Of a stretch of DNA of 64,000 nucleotides, positions 45,301-56,185 are shown one piece after another. The notes under the pieces were generated by a model. The model saw only the letters and a program-made list of their open reading frames with translations, ran no database searches and was not told the origin of the DNA. The position numbers and the translations under genes were made by a program. Each line of letters begins with the position of its first letter. Positions within the stretch are counted from its first letter, which is position 1. The DNA is from Monodelphis domestica (taxonomy: Eukaryota; Chordata; Mammalia; Didelphimorphia; Didelphidae): NCBI RefSeq assembly GCF_027887165.1, contig NC_077230.1:263126476-263190475 (forward strand), given 5' to 3'.

Positions 45301-47859
45301 TGAAGTTGGTTTTTTTTTAATATTGTTATTATATACATTTTTCTCTTGGGTTTGCTCATCTCTCTCTACATCAGTTTGCACATCACAGTTTTTTAAAAAA
45401 ACTGAATCTTTTATCCTTTCTTAGTTTAATAGAACTCCATTACAAACATCTAATTTGTTCAGCCATTTACCAGTTGATTTTAATTTAGGTTTTTTCTCAC
45501 TACAAAAAGAGCTACTTTAAATATTTTTGCACACATTTTCCTCTTTCTGTGATTTGTTTTGGGATATAGATCTAGTAGTGGTATTGCTAGATATGCAAAG
45601 AACATGTAAATCTTGATACCCTGGGGGTGGAGGAAATAATTCCAAATTGTTTTCCAGAATATTGGAACAAAGTCATAGATCTATCACTAGTATAATGTTC
45701 CTGCTTTTTCAGACTCTCCAACATTTGCAATTTTCCTTTTTTTGTTCGCCAACTTTGCCAATTTGATATGTATGAAGAACTTCAGAGTTACTTTAATTTG
45801 CTTTTCTTTAATTATTAATAATTTAGCATTTTTAATATGGCCATCAATAGCTTAGTTTTCTTCTTTTAAAAACTATTTATATTCTTTGATTATCATTTAA
45901 AGAATGACTTTTATTTCTATAAATATTAATCCATTCCTTATATATCTTGTAAATGAGAACCTTAGAGAAACTTAATGCAGATTATCCCCAGTTACTTGCT
46001 TCCCTTTTAATTTTGTTACATTAATTTTATTTGTGCAAATTCTTGTAACCTTATATGAAAAATTGTCCATTCTATCCTCTATGATACTCTTGATCCCTTT
46101 TTTGTCTGTGGACTATTCTCCTATCCATAGATCTGAAAGGTAATTTCTTTCTTACTCCTCTAATTTATGATATCACTCTTTAAGTCCAAGTCATGTATCC
46201 ATTGGGAGTTTATCATGGCATATAAGGTGAGATATTAATTTATATCTAGTATCTGCGAGACTACTTTCCAATTTTCCCAACAGTTTTTGTTGAATAATTA
46301 GTCCTTATGCCAATAACTGGGATATCTGAGCTTTTCAAACAGTAGATTACTGTGCTTATTTGTTTCTATATATTGTTTTCCTCTTCTGTTCCATTGTTCC
46401 ACCTAACTATTTCTTAACAAGTACCAAATTGTTTTGATGTTTAATGATTTGAAGTGTAGTTTAATATTTGGTTTTTCTAGGTCCCTTTCCATTTCTTTTT
46501 TCCTTTTCCTTTCCATGCCTGCTTCATTATTTACCTTGAGATCCTTGACCTTCTGTTCTGACAGATGCTTTCAATTTTTTTTAGTTCCATGAAATAATTG
46601 ATTGATTAGTACTTGATGAGTAGCTTGATTAGTACTAAATAAGTACATTAATTCACATAGTCTCATAATTTTTCTCATATTGGATTGGCCTGCTGGGAGC
46701 AGTCTCTATTAAAAAGGTATACTCATATCAGGTAAACGAAGAAATAGGGAGGTGAAGTGTGGTAGAGAAAACCTTGTGGTGGCTGAACACCAGTGGAAAA
46801 AAGAAATAAAAATGACTTTTATTTTCCCAAGTTTTTGTTGATTATGAGTTCTTCATCCCATCAAACACTGAGTTACTGTGGCCATTTACACTTGTATATT
46901 GTGTACCTAATCTATTTCACTATTCTATTTCATTGTTTCTTACCTAATACTAAGTTTTTTGACAATTTCAGCTTTGTAGTGTAATTTGAGATCTGGTACT
47001 GCTAAAATGCTTGCCTTCTTGTTTTTTTTCATTGATTCTCCTGATATTCTTAACCTTTTATTCTTCCAGATGAATTTTGTTATTTTTCTCCCCACTCTAT
47101 AAAGTAATTCTTTGGTAATCTGATATAGCATTGAATACATAAATTAATTTAGATAGCATTGACACTTTTATTATATTGACACAGCCTACCCACGAGTAAC
47201 TAATATTTCTTCAATTATTAAATCTATGTGAAGAATATTTTATTTTGTAAATGTATTCATATATGTATGTTGACAATTAGATAACTAAGTATAAAATACT
47301 TTTTTGTAGTTATTTTTTTCTATTTCTTCCTGCTAGATTTTATTGGTAATATACAGAAACACAGGTGATTTATGTGGGCTTATTTTATAGCCTACAACTT
47401 TGCTGAAGTTAATTGTCTTGGTTAGAATTTTAGTTGACTCTCTAGAGTTCTCTATGTTAACTATCAAATATTTTGCAAAAAAGTGGTAGTTTTGCTTTCT
47501 CTTTATGTTTATCTTATTTTTCTTATTTTATAGCAATAGCTAGCATTTCTGGTATGATACTGAATAGGAGTGGTTATAATGGGCATCCTTGTTTCAAAAT
47601 AGATTTGATGGGAAAGACTTCCTAGTTTATCTTCATTACATATAACATTTGTGATTTTAGATAGCTAGTACTTATCATTTTAAAGTTAAGTTCCATTTAT
47701 TCTTTTGCTTTCTGGAACTTTTTTTTTTAATAGGAAAGGGCTTTGTGTATTGTCAAAAGTTTTTTCTGCATTCCTTGAAATAATCATATGATTTTTAAAT
47801 TTAATTTTGTTATTAATATGGGTAATCGTGTTCTAGGTTTCCCTAATCTTTCATTATAT

Positions 47860-47918
47860 ATTTATGATATATATATATATATATATATCAAGACTGAATT
47901 CCCTTCAGTCTTGATATA
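47860..47918. repeat. (TA)n tract with a perfect 15-bp hairpin
   Basis: After the TA run, 47,884-47,898 (core 'tatatcaagactgaa') is followed by a 5-base loop and its exact reverse complement at 47,904-47,918. Confidence 0.85.
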
Positions 47919-48205
47919 AATCTATCTTGATCACAGTGTGTGATCTTTGAGATCCTTGTTAACATTTTCTTTAAAATATTTACCTAAATATTTATTACAG
48001 AAATCAGTCAATAGTTTTCTTTCTTTGTATTGACTCTCCGTGATTTATATGTCAAGTATAAATTTAGCTTGGCCACAGTGTATGATCTTTGTGATCTAAT
48101 TTTCTTGCTAATATTTTCTTTAAAATATTTACCTGAATATTTATTAGGTAAATCAGTTGATACTTTTCTTTCTTAGTATTGACTCTCCCTGATTTAAACG
48201 TCAAG
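47914..48205. repeat. diverged tandem duplication of about 145 bp in L1
   Basis: Two successive units share 'cacagtgt.tgatctttg', 'attttctttaaaatattt', 'acct.aatatttatta' and 'tattgactctcc.tgattt', and both end in 'gtcaag'. Unit 1 is about 47,914-48,056 and unit 2 about 48,057-48,205. Confidence 0.7.
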
Positions 48206-48507
48206 ACCATATTTGTTTCATAGAAGGAATTTGGTAAGATCAACTTTTACTTATTTTTTCAGTTTGTGGCATATTGGAATTAATTGTTCCTTAAATGTTT
48301 GGTAGCATTTGCTTATAAATCCATATGGTCCCAGAATTTATTTGGGGGAGTTCATTTATGGTTTATTTAATTTCTTTTTATAAGATAGGGTTATTTAACA
48401 GTTCTATTTCCTGTTTTATTAATCTAAGCAATTTATACATATTTTTAAAAAAGATATATTCCTTCTATTCCTATTTACTATTCCCCAGAAGTCTTTATAT
48501 TTGTTGA

Positions 48508-48919
48508 TGTAGCAGTCCACAGCTGCGTTTACTCAAGAGAGATAATTAAGCTATAAAGATGGTCTTAGGAGAGCGCATTCTCTATCCTGCGCATGGCCAG
48601 TAAGGCACTGACCTTTGATCCCCACAGGTTTAGGCACAAAATCAGGTTTCTTTGTTCTCACCAGGCTGTGAAAAGGCTATGCCCTTATCTTGTCACGATT
48701 TACTTTTCTACCAATGATAATCCACTCTGTCTTTAATTACTATGCATTATGTATCTTTGCATGTGAAAATCAATAAAAGACGAGCTCACAGGCCCAGTCC
48801 AGCTTTTACCCATTTGTCTTTCTTCCTTGCTACTATCTCTCTTTCTCTCTCTCTTGGAGCTGGCCTCTGGCTGTGCTCAGCACGTTTGTTTCTCTAACCC
48901 CTATCATTAAGCTGTAACA
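48508..48919 (+). mobile_element. solo LTR fossil, 412 bp
   Basis: It starts TGTAGCAG and ends CTGTAACA (near inverted repeat). 'caataaaagacgagctcac' near 48,770 gives an AATAAA signal followed by a C/T-rich part, as in retroviral R-U5. No target duplication is seen directly at these ends. The following 270 bases to 49,192 are also foreign to the L1, and 'tttatattt' occurs on both outer sides (48,494-48,502 and 49,193-49,201), so the insertion may include some internal sequence. Confidence 0.6.
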
Positions 48920-49274
48920 GTCCGTATTCAAAGCTTGGCTTTGAGGACTGGGCTTTGACTCTCCTGATCTCTAAGCTTATTTCTGATGCCCATGATGTTG
49001 TGTTATGGTCTTCTCACTGTCTCATGTATCTATGAAGTGGAAGGCCAGAGCCAGGTCTGTGAGCTCGATTTCCATATATTTGGTGTCTGGTTCTCTCTCT
49101 TGCCATCCCTCCGGCTTCAGATCCTGTTCCCCCAAAGAGATAAACTTCTATCTTTCCTCTTATGTGAGGGCTGCTGGTAGTCCCTCCCACAGTTTATATT
49201 TAAATTTTCTAAAATTTTATGCATCTCTTTTACTTCCTGTCTATCTTATGGTTAAATATATCTAGATCTGAAAG

Positions 49275-49345
49275 TATGCTATGTCTTCTGCCTTGGAATG
49301 AGTACTTAGTATCTGTTCTAAGGCATAAGGTAAGGGTTTAAAGAA
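49275..49345 (+). repeat. MAR1-type SINE, 3' scrap
   Basis: 'gtcttctgccttggaatgag' and 'ggtaagggtttaaagaaaa' are the 3' part of the SINE. Confidence 0.7.
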
Positions 49346-49867
49346 AAAAGAATTTAAATGTTATACCATTTAGTGCTTGTGCTTAGTATTGATATTGTTT
49401 ATTGTATGTTTTGGCAAAATGTACTTTCCCTATTTATTTCTTTTAATTTGGTGCTTTTGCTTTATCTGAGATCATGGTTGCTATTCATGCTTTTTTTTTC
49501 TTTAGTAAAATAATGATAAATTCTAATCTAGTCCCTTATTTTAATTTTGCATGTAACATTGTGTATCAATTGTGTTTCTTGTAAACAATATGTTGGATTC
49601 TAGTTTCTAATCCATTCTGCTCTCTTCCTCCATTGCATAGGTTAGTTCATCCCATTAATATTCATGGTTATTATTGCTAATTGTATATGTCTCTCCATCC
49701 TTTTCTCATGTCCTTTTCCTTCTCTTTTCCCTCTCATCTCTTTAAGAGTTTGTTTTGCTTCTGACTACTGCCTCCCCTTAATCTATCTTCCATCTTACCT
49801 CTTCTCATTTTTTTCTCTAATCTCCTTTTCTTTGTTTCCCTGACTAATGAATGTCTGTATCCAATTT

Positions 49868-49902
49868 TGTGTGTGTGCATGTGTGTGTGTGTGTGTGTGT
49901 GT
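49868..49902. repeat. (GT)n microsatellite
   Basis: Run of GT units directly before the LTR end. Confidence 0.9.
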
Positions 49903-50111
49903 TGTTACTGACAAAAGAGTGATTGCCATAAACTGTGACCGCAAAAATATGGTTTCAAGACTTTGAGTTGCCGAAACTGTAAAGATAATTTTTTGTGTCT
50001 TTTATATTAAAAATAAAGTGGTCGCCATGGAAAAATTTCCCAAATATGAAATACCCAAGTCAGCTGGGTTTTTATGGAGATTTTAATTAATACAAATAAG
50101 GAATTAAGGAA

Positions 50112-50114
<3 letters not shown>

Positions 50115-50181
<67 letters not shown>
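50115..50181. repeat. (GA)n microsatellite inside the LTR
   Basis: About 33 GA units. Copy 1 of the LTR has a short CT run at the matching place (9,571-9,585, opposite orientation), so this tract has grown. Confidence 0.95.
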
Positions 50182-50184
<3 letters not shown>

Positions 50185-50653
50185 GCCTTTCTCCTTAAGA
50201 GAGAAAACTAAGTCAATCTTTAATCACTCACCACAAGATACTTCCAAGCAAGACTCTAGTGTTCAGAGAGACCCTCCAATTTAGCTCAGGAAGCTCCACT
50301 TCAGCTTCCAAGGCTGAATTCCTTTTCAGCCACTTAGAGAGAGACCAGCCTCTAATTCAGCTCCATAGCTGAATTTCATTCAGAGGCCTTCTGACCTCCT
50401 TTTAAAGAGAATTTTCTCCTATGTCACCTCCCCTAAGTTTTCACATCTACCAATCACAGTAGATGTTTTCACAGGACTGACCATTCTTAATTCACACCTC
50501 AGTAGACTAAACTTTTGAGTAATTCATACCTGAGTAGACTAAAAGCTAAGCTTGCTTGAACTTTTAGTGATTAATTTGACATTCATAGGTACTTTGCACC
50601 CTTTTGTATTAGACCTAAAAATAGACCTAGCTTAAGGGTTTTAGCTTTACTTT

Positions 50654-50719
50654 AAGTATGGGTTAAGTACTTTTCATTGTTCAGTAAGGAGTTTACAACT
50701 TTATCTTCCCCTAAAGTAT
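50654..50719. repeat. 66-bp direct repeat, left copy
   Basis: Identical base for base to 53,349-53,414. It is LTR sequence, and the two copies bracket the RTE-like element. Confidence 0.97.
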
Positions 50720-53348
50720 ATAAAATATATAAATATATAAAACAACGTGGATGCACCCACTATCAAAACAGTGGCATCTCATTGACTACATCATTGTACG
50801 CCGGTGAGACATCCAGGATGTATAGATCACCAGAGCCATGAGAGGAGCTAAATGCTGGACAGACCACCGATTGGTTAGAGTGATTCTTTAAATGCACATT
50901 GCGCCTCGCCATCCAAAATGCGCCCAGACAGTTCACGCATTTTACAACGTGAGTCGTCTTAGAGATGCATCTTATTTGCACACATTCCAGTCCTGCCTGG
51001 ACAACAAGCTGTCTGCCAAGGGACCACTCACTGGAAGATCAACCGAGAAATGGAACCAGTTCAGAGACGCAGTGAAGGAAACATCAAAGGCAGTCCTAGG
51101 CCCAAAACAACGCAACCACCAGGACTGGTTCGACGAGAACAACACTGCAATTGAAGACCTATTGAGCAAAAAGAACAAAGCCTTTATGGAGTGGCAAAAT
51201 AACCCAAACTCTGCTCCTAAAAAGAACAGATTCAAGTCTCTCCAAGCCACGGCGCAGTGTGAGATCAGGAAAATGCAAGACCGATGGTGGGAAAAAAGGC
51301 AGAAGAAATCCAGCGCTTTGCTGATACAAAAAACTACAAACAATTTTTCAGTGCCCTCAAGACTGTCTATGGGCCATTAAAACCCACCACCACTCCCTTG
51401 CTATCCTCTGACAGTGACACTCTCATAAAAGATAAAAAAGGCATCAGCAACAGGTGGAAAGAACACTTCAGTCAGCTTCTCAACTGACCCTCTTCAGTCG
51501 ACCAAAGCGCCCTTGACCAGATCCCCCAAAACTGCACCATTGAACAACTTGACGTCCCTCCTTCAATAGAGGAAGTCCAAAAAGCCATTAAACAAATGAG
51601 TGCAAGGCACCCAGTAAAGATGGGATCCCAACCGAGGTGAACAAGGCCTTAAGTGGAAAGACGCTCCAGGCATTCCACATAGTGCTGACCAGCATATGGG
51701 AAGAGGAAGACATGCCTCCAGAACTCAGAGATGCCTCCATCGTAGCCCTATACAAGAACAAAGGCTCACAAGCAGCCTGTGACAACTACAGAGGCATCTC
51801 ACTACTCTCCACTGCTGGAAAGATCCTCGCCTGTGTTATACTCAACAGACTCCTGTCATCTGTTTCAGAGCAGAACCTGCCTGAATCACAATGTGGCTTC
51901 CAACCAGATCGCAGCACCATCGACATGGTCTTCACGGTGAGGCAAATGCAGGAAAAATGCCTTGAGCAGAACCTAAGTCTCTACATTGTCTTCATAGACC
52001 TGACAAAGGCGTTCGACACAGTGAACAGGGACGCATTGTGGGTGATACTCAGCAAGCTCGGTAGCCCAGCAAAATTCATCAAACTGATCCAGCTCTTTCA
52101 TGTCGACATGACAGGGGAAGTCCTATCTGGTGGAGAGACTTCTGATCGCTTCAACATCTCCAATGGCGTGAAACAAGGCTGTGTCCTCGCTCCGGTGCTA
52201 TTCAACCTATACTTCACCCAAGTATTGCGACATGCTGTGATGGATCTAGACCTGGGCGTCTACATCAAATACCGACTGGATGGCTCACTATTCGACCTTT
52301 GCCGCCTGACCGCAAAAACAAAGACAACAGAGAGACTCATTCTGGAAGCTCTCTTCACAGATGACTGTGCTCTCATGGCCCACCAAGAAAATCATCTTCA
52401 CACCATTGTGGACAGGTTCTCCACTGCAACAAAATTGTTTGGCCTGACTATCAGCCTCAGCAAAACAGAGGTGCTATTCCAACCTGCACCAGGGAGGCCA
52501 ACTAACCAGCCGTGCATTACAATCGATGGCACGCAGCTTTCTAATGTCAACACTTTCAAGTACCTGGGCAGCACCATTGCCAATGACGGGTCCCTAGACC
52601 ACGAGATCAATGCCAGGATCCAAAAGGCCATCCAGGCACTTGGGCGGCTGCTCTGCAAAGTCCTCCAACACAGTGGTGTAAGCACTGTGACGAAGCTCAA
52701 AGTGTACAACGCAGTGGTCCTCAGCTCGCTCCTGTAAGGTTGTGAGACATGGACATTGTACCGGAAGCACATGAAACAGCTGGAGCAATTCCACCAACAC
52801 TCTCTCTGGTCAATCATGAGGATCTGATGGCAGGACCGAATCACCAATCAAGAAGTCCTCGACAGAGCCAACTCCACCAGCATCGAAGTCATGGTCCTCA
52901 AAACCCAGCTACGATGGTCTGGACACGTCATCCGCATGGACCCACAGCGAATACCAAGACAGGTATTCTATGGTGAACTGTCAGCTGGCCTCAGGAAACA
53001 AGGCCGACCAAAGAAAAGATTCAAGGATCAGCTAAAGTCCAACTTGATGTGGGCTGGCATCACACCAAAGCAACTAGAACTTGCTGCCTCTGTCAGAAGC
53101 AGCTGGCGAACCCACATTAACCATGCTGCCACCACCTTTGAAGATGAACGACGTCAACGTCTTGCCACTGCGCGTGAACGCCGACACCAGGCCACAACTG
53201 CACCTCCCGTAACAACTGGCATCCCATGCCCCATGTGCCACAAATTTTGCGCCTCGGTCTTTGGACTTTAAAACCATATGAGGGTACACTGTAGATGAAA
53301 ACACACAAAGACAATTGCCATTCTCTGTCACCGAGAGACTACTACTAG
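50720..53348 (+). mobile_element. RTE-like non-LTR retrotransposon, 5'-truncated
   Basis: The element starts after a 25-base AT-rich filler, enters at the end of the endonuclease domain and runs to a 3' end in 'gagactactactag', a short ACT-type repeat rather than poly(A), as in RTE-clade elements. Its base use (GC-richer, CpG-containing) contrasts with the AT-rich flanks. It is flanked by the 66-bp direct repeat. The clade is inferred from the protein; BovB, the best-known mammalian RTE, has a different C-terminal sequence. Confidence 0.75.
50740..53271 (+). pseudogene. RTE-like ORF2 (endonuclease end, reverse transcriptase, Cys motif)
   Basis: The protein nicks DNA and reverse-transcribes the element RNA. 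The endonuclease end is readable near 50,750-50,880 (WMHPLSKQWHLIDYIIV, then WTDHRLV). A linker follows at 50,892-51,480 (HQDWFDENNTAIEDLLSKKN, YKQFFSALKTVYGP). Reverse transcriptase lies at 51,640-52,737: LYKNKGSQAACDNYRGISLL, YIVFIDLTKAFDTVNR, NGVKQGCVLAPVLFNLYF, FTDDCALMAHQ (catalytic DD) and FKYLGSTIANDGSLDHEI. The C-terminal part has LRWSGHVIRMDPQRIPRQVF and a terminal Cys word CPMCHKFC. Two in-frame stops (52,735 and 52,825), a stop at 51,485 and frame changes near 51,340 and 51,620 break it. The breaks are few for its length. Confidence 0.8.
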
Positions 53349-53414
53349 AAGTATGGGTTAAGTACTTTTCATTGTTCAGTAAGGAGTTTACAACTTTATC
53401 TTCCCCTAAAGTAT
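53349..53414. repeat. 66-bp direct repeat, right copy
   Basis: Identical to 50,654-50,719. The LTR goes on unbroken after it ('gcctaagtatgggtggagta'). Confidence 0.97.
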
Positions 53415-54424
53415 GCCTAAGTATGGGTGGAGTAATGTTAGAGTTCCTACCTTCCTGAGCAACGTCCCTTCATTGTTTTAAAATGGGGAATGGTCCTAAC
53501 CAAATGTTCTAAGTTAGAGTCTGAGAATTTTTATGATTCACAAGTCTGAGAAATTTTAAGATTCACTGTGTATGTGTATTCTTCCTTCTTTAACTTGTTC
53601 AAATGAGAGTGACGTTCAAGTGTCACTTGCTTCCTCCGTAACTTCCTCTTGTTTGTACCCTCCATTTGTGTGAGATAATTTCCTCAGTTTTTCCTCTTCC
53701 TTCCCCCTTTTCCAGTGCATTCCTCTTCTCTACCCTTCCATTCATCTTTTGAGATCATCTAAACACAACATAATCACATCCAAGTTATCTGCCTAATTAG
53801 ATTCTGCTAAAACCCCTAGTGATGATTAAGTTCGGAGAAGTTACAAGTATCATCTCCCTATGTAAATGTAAACAGTTTAACCTTGTTTAGTTTTTTGTTT
53901 GTTTAGTTCTCCATGATGTCTCATTTATACTTTTTGTTTTTCTCTTCAGTCCTTTGTTTATGTGCCAAATTTTCTACTTAGTTCTTTTCTTTTTCATCTG
54001 GAATGCTTAAAAGTCCTCTATTTCATTAATCCTTCCATTTCATTTTTTCTTCTTGTATTGAGTTTTGCTGGGTAGGTTATTCTTGTTTGCAAGCCTATAA
54101 CTTTTTGCTTTCTGGAATATATTATGAGTACATTCATTACAAGCTCTTCATTTCTTATGCTAAGTGCTAAATCTTGTGTTATTCTCACAGTGGCTCCTCA
54201 AAATTTGAATCTTTTCTTTTAATGTGCTTGCAGTATTTTTTCATTGATCTATGAGTTCTGGATTTTGGCTATGATATTTCTAAGAGTTTTCATTTTGGTG
54301 TTTCTTTTAGAAGGTAATCAAGGGATTCTTTCAAATTTTGCTTTGCTTACTGATATTGATATTTAAGGAGTTTTCTTTTATGATTTTTTGAAATATAAGT
54401 CTCAGCTTTAAAAAAATTAAAAGT

Positions 54425-54615
54425 TGGGAGGGCAGCTAGGTGGTTCAGTGGATTGAGAGCCAGTCCTAGAGACTAGAGGTCCTGGGTTCAAATATGATAC
54501 TGCCTAGCTGTGTGAAAGTACTTAATCCTCATTGCCTAGTCCCTACCACTCTTCTGCCTTGGACCCAATACACAATATTGATTCTAAGATGGAAGGTAAG
54601 GGGTAAAACAAAACA
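54425..54615 (+). repeat. MAR1-type SINE
   Basis: 'cagctaggtggttcagtgg', 'gggttcaaatatgatactg', 'ccctaccactcttctgcc' and 'atggaaggtaaggggtaaaa'. The 'gaccctgggcaagtcac' part is damaged. Confidence 0.85.
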
Positions 54616-54619
54616 AAAA

Positions 54620-55080
54620 AGTAATGATGCTCACTTGACAAACTGTTTCAAGTGCCCTGGATTTCTGCTCAGTTTTGTGCTATTTATCATTTTTATCAAT
54701 AACAGGGAAAAAGGAAATCTTATCAAAGGAAGATGGCACAAATTTAGCACTTAGTATCATGCTTAATAAATGCTAGCTGACTAACAAACCCAGTAAGCAG
54801 AGTTAACATAATGTATAATACAGTTAGCATCCTAAAAGATTTTTATAGGCTAGAATTAAAGGAATTGAATATAAGATGAAATTAATTAAAGTTAAATGTA
54901 AAGTTCAGGCAATTAAACAAATACAAGATGGGGGAGACATGATTAGATAACAGTTTGGAAAAGAACTGGGATTTTTGATAAATTGCAGGTTCCATAAGAG
55001 TGAACAAGGTGATGTGGCAACAAACAATGATAACAAGAACTTAGGCTGCATCTTGAGAGGTATGTAGCATTCCAAGCATA
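54620..55080 (+). repeat. CR1/L3-type LINE, left part
   Basis: 'gtgatgtggcaacaaacaat' and 'cttaggctgcatcttgaga' with 'gaggtatgtagc' follow the CR1/L3 coding 3' part ('gatgtggcggccaaaaaagc', 'gggctgcattaagagagg'). It resumes at 56,985 after an LTR-element insert of about 1.9 kb. Confidence 0.65.
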
Positions 55081-55702
55081 TTCACATCTATGAAATATAA
55101 ATGATTATATGGTTACCGTGTCTTCAGACACAAGGTGATACTCTGATATTTGTGAGTGAAATCTTGACCTAGCCATGGGGCTGTTGCCCGAGGCAAACTC
55201 ATTAACATTTGGTGTGGAGTACATTCCTTTGTAAAAGCGTTTGGTTGAACTTGATACACCCAACACACCCAGAAGGTGTCACCTTTACATTGCTATCCAA
55301 TCTGAATTGTCTATGCTTTGCTACATATTGTTATGTGCTTGGGAGCACCTCCCAAGCCAAGCTGTAATAAAAACAGAAGGCAACCCTGTGATTATTCTCT
55401 TGGACCTTCTCCCTCTCGAAACTCTTGCCTCTCTCAGCTTTGCATTCTCTACCTTATTTTCTTTCTCTACCATGTGTTCCATTGGTTCTCATATTTTCCT
55501 TCCTCGGAGAATATCATAGGGGTTTTGCCTGCCCTATCTAAACATTAACTTGTCTATGTCTCTCATTCTTCACCTGGGTTCTCAGATTCCCTGTTCCTCC
55601 TTGGTCCAACCCACAAAGGGAAAATCCCTTCTTGTAGCCCCTGCTAGCCAGGAGATGCTACTAGGTATAGCTTCTAAAAATAAGATGATGATAGTAACTC
55701 TA
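55081..55702 (+). mobile_element. LTR-like and internal sequence of an ERV fossil
   Basis: 'gctgtaataaaaacagaagg' near 55,360 and the C/T-rich stretch after it resemble an LTR R-U5 zone. Borders are not defined, and no domain is readable. It lies inside the split CR1/L3 copy. Confidence 0.4.
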
Positions 55703-56185
55703 CTGTATTTTAATTTAAAATTCAAGATTTTTGATTTTTTGTTTGAGATTGTATTTTTATAAAAATCCAAGATTTTGATTTTGTTTGAGAAAAAGATCTT
55801 CAAGGAAGAAGCTTGATGACTCCTAAATCCAGATAATATCCAGAGAATGAATTTGCAGAAAGATGCAGAAAACCTACACTACATCAAGAAGATCAAGAAT
55901 GAACTTTGGATATGGTTGATTGAACTGAAATTTGATTGAACATTTATTGTAAATGTACACATTTATGCCAAAAGGGACTGCCCCTAATTTGGCTTTCTGT
56001 CAATGTGCCTAGCAAAACATTGGTTTTGCTTTCTTTCTTTCTATTCCTCCCTCACTACTCTACTTTCCTTTTAGAAAATTGAATATTTTATATATCTACA
56101 GTTAGAAGTGCATTTAGGACTACAAGATCATTATGTTAAATGATCAACGGGGAGACTAGTCTCCCAATGATCATCAGAGGGGGAT
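55703..56185 (+). mobile_element. LTR-element internal tail, same family as 8,460-8,905
   Basis: Nearly parallel to the 8.5-kb copy: 'cttcaaggaagaagcttgat', 'gaacatttattgtaaatg', 'tttatgccaaaagggactgc' and 'tcccaatgatcatcagaggg', then a G-rich tract before the LTR. Confidence 0.7.

Larger units (their letters stand above)
49903..53542 (-). mobile_element. LTR, family A (copy 3), split by an RTE-like LINE
   Basis: On the reverse strand the LTR starts near 53,542 (TGTGAATC) and ends CAGTAACA at 49,903. Without the insert it is about 945 bases. Matches to copy 1 include 'cccaagtcagctgggttttt' and 'cacctcccctaagttttcac'. A (GA)n run at 50,115-50,181 is expanded within it. Near the start a short stretch ('ctgagaa.tttta.gattca') occurs twice. 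The element sits in the older L1. Confidence 0.8.
45301..54420 (-). mobile_element. older L1, antisense, cut by several later elements
   Basis: ORF2 text is spread over 45,300-49,700: a Cys-end-like region near 45,450-45,800, [21 protein letters not shown] near 47,060, and antisense RT text near 47,340-48,300. ORF1-like text lies at 53,930-54,415 ('ggattttggctatgatattt'). Inserts within it: an LTR at 48,508-48,919 with adjoining sequence, a SINE scrap at 49,275, and the family A LTR at 49,903-53,542, which holds the RTE element. Mutated throughout. The outer limits are approximate. Confidence 0.6.

Noticed and set aside
49860-49905. (GT)n considered as part of a CRISPR-like or regulatory array
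   Set aside because: It is a plain dinucleotide run, with no spacers or repeat units. The genome is eukaryotic, and no CRISPR array occurs in the window.
52398-52847. 149-codon reverse-strand frame
   Set aside because: Shadow of the RTE-like reverse transcriptase coding sequence.
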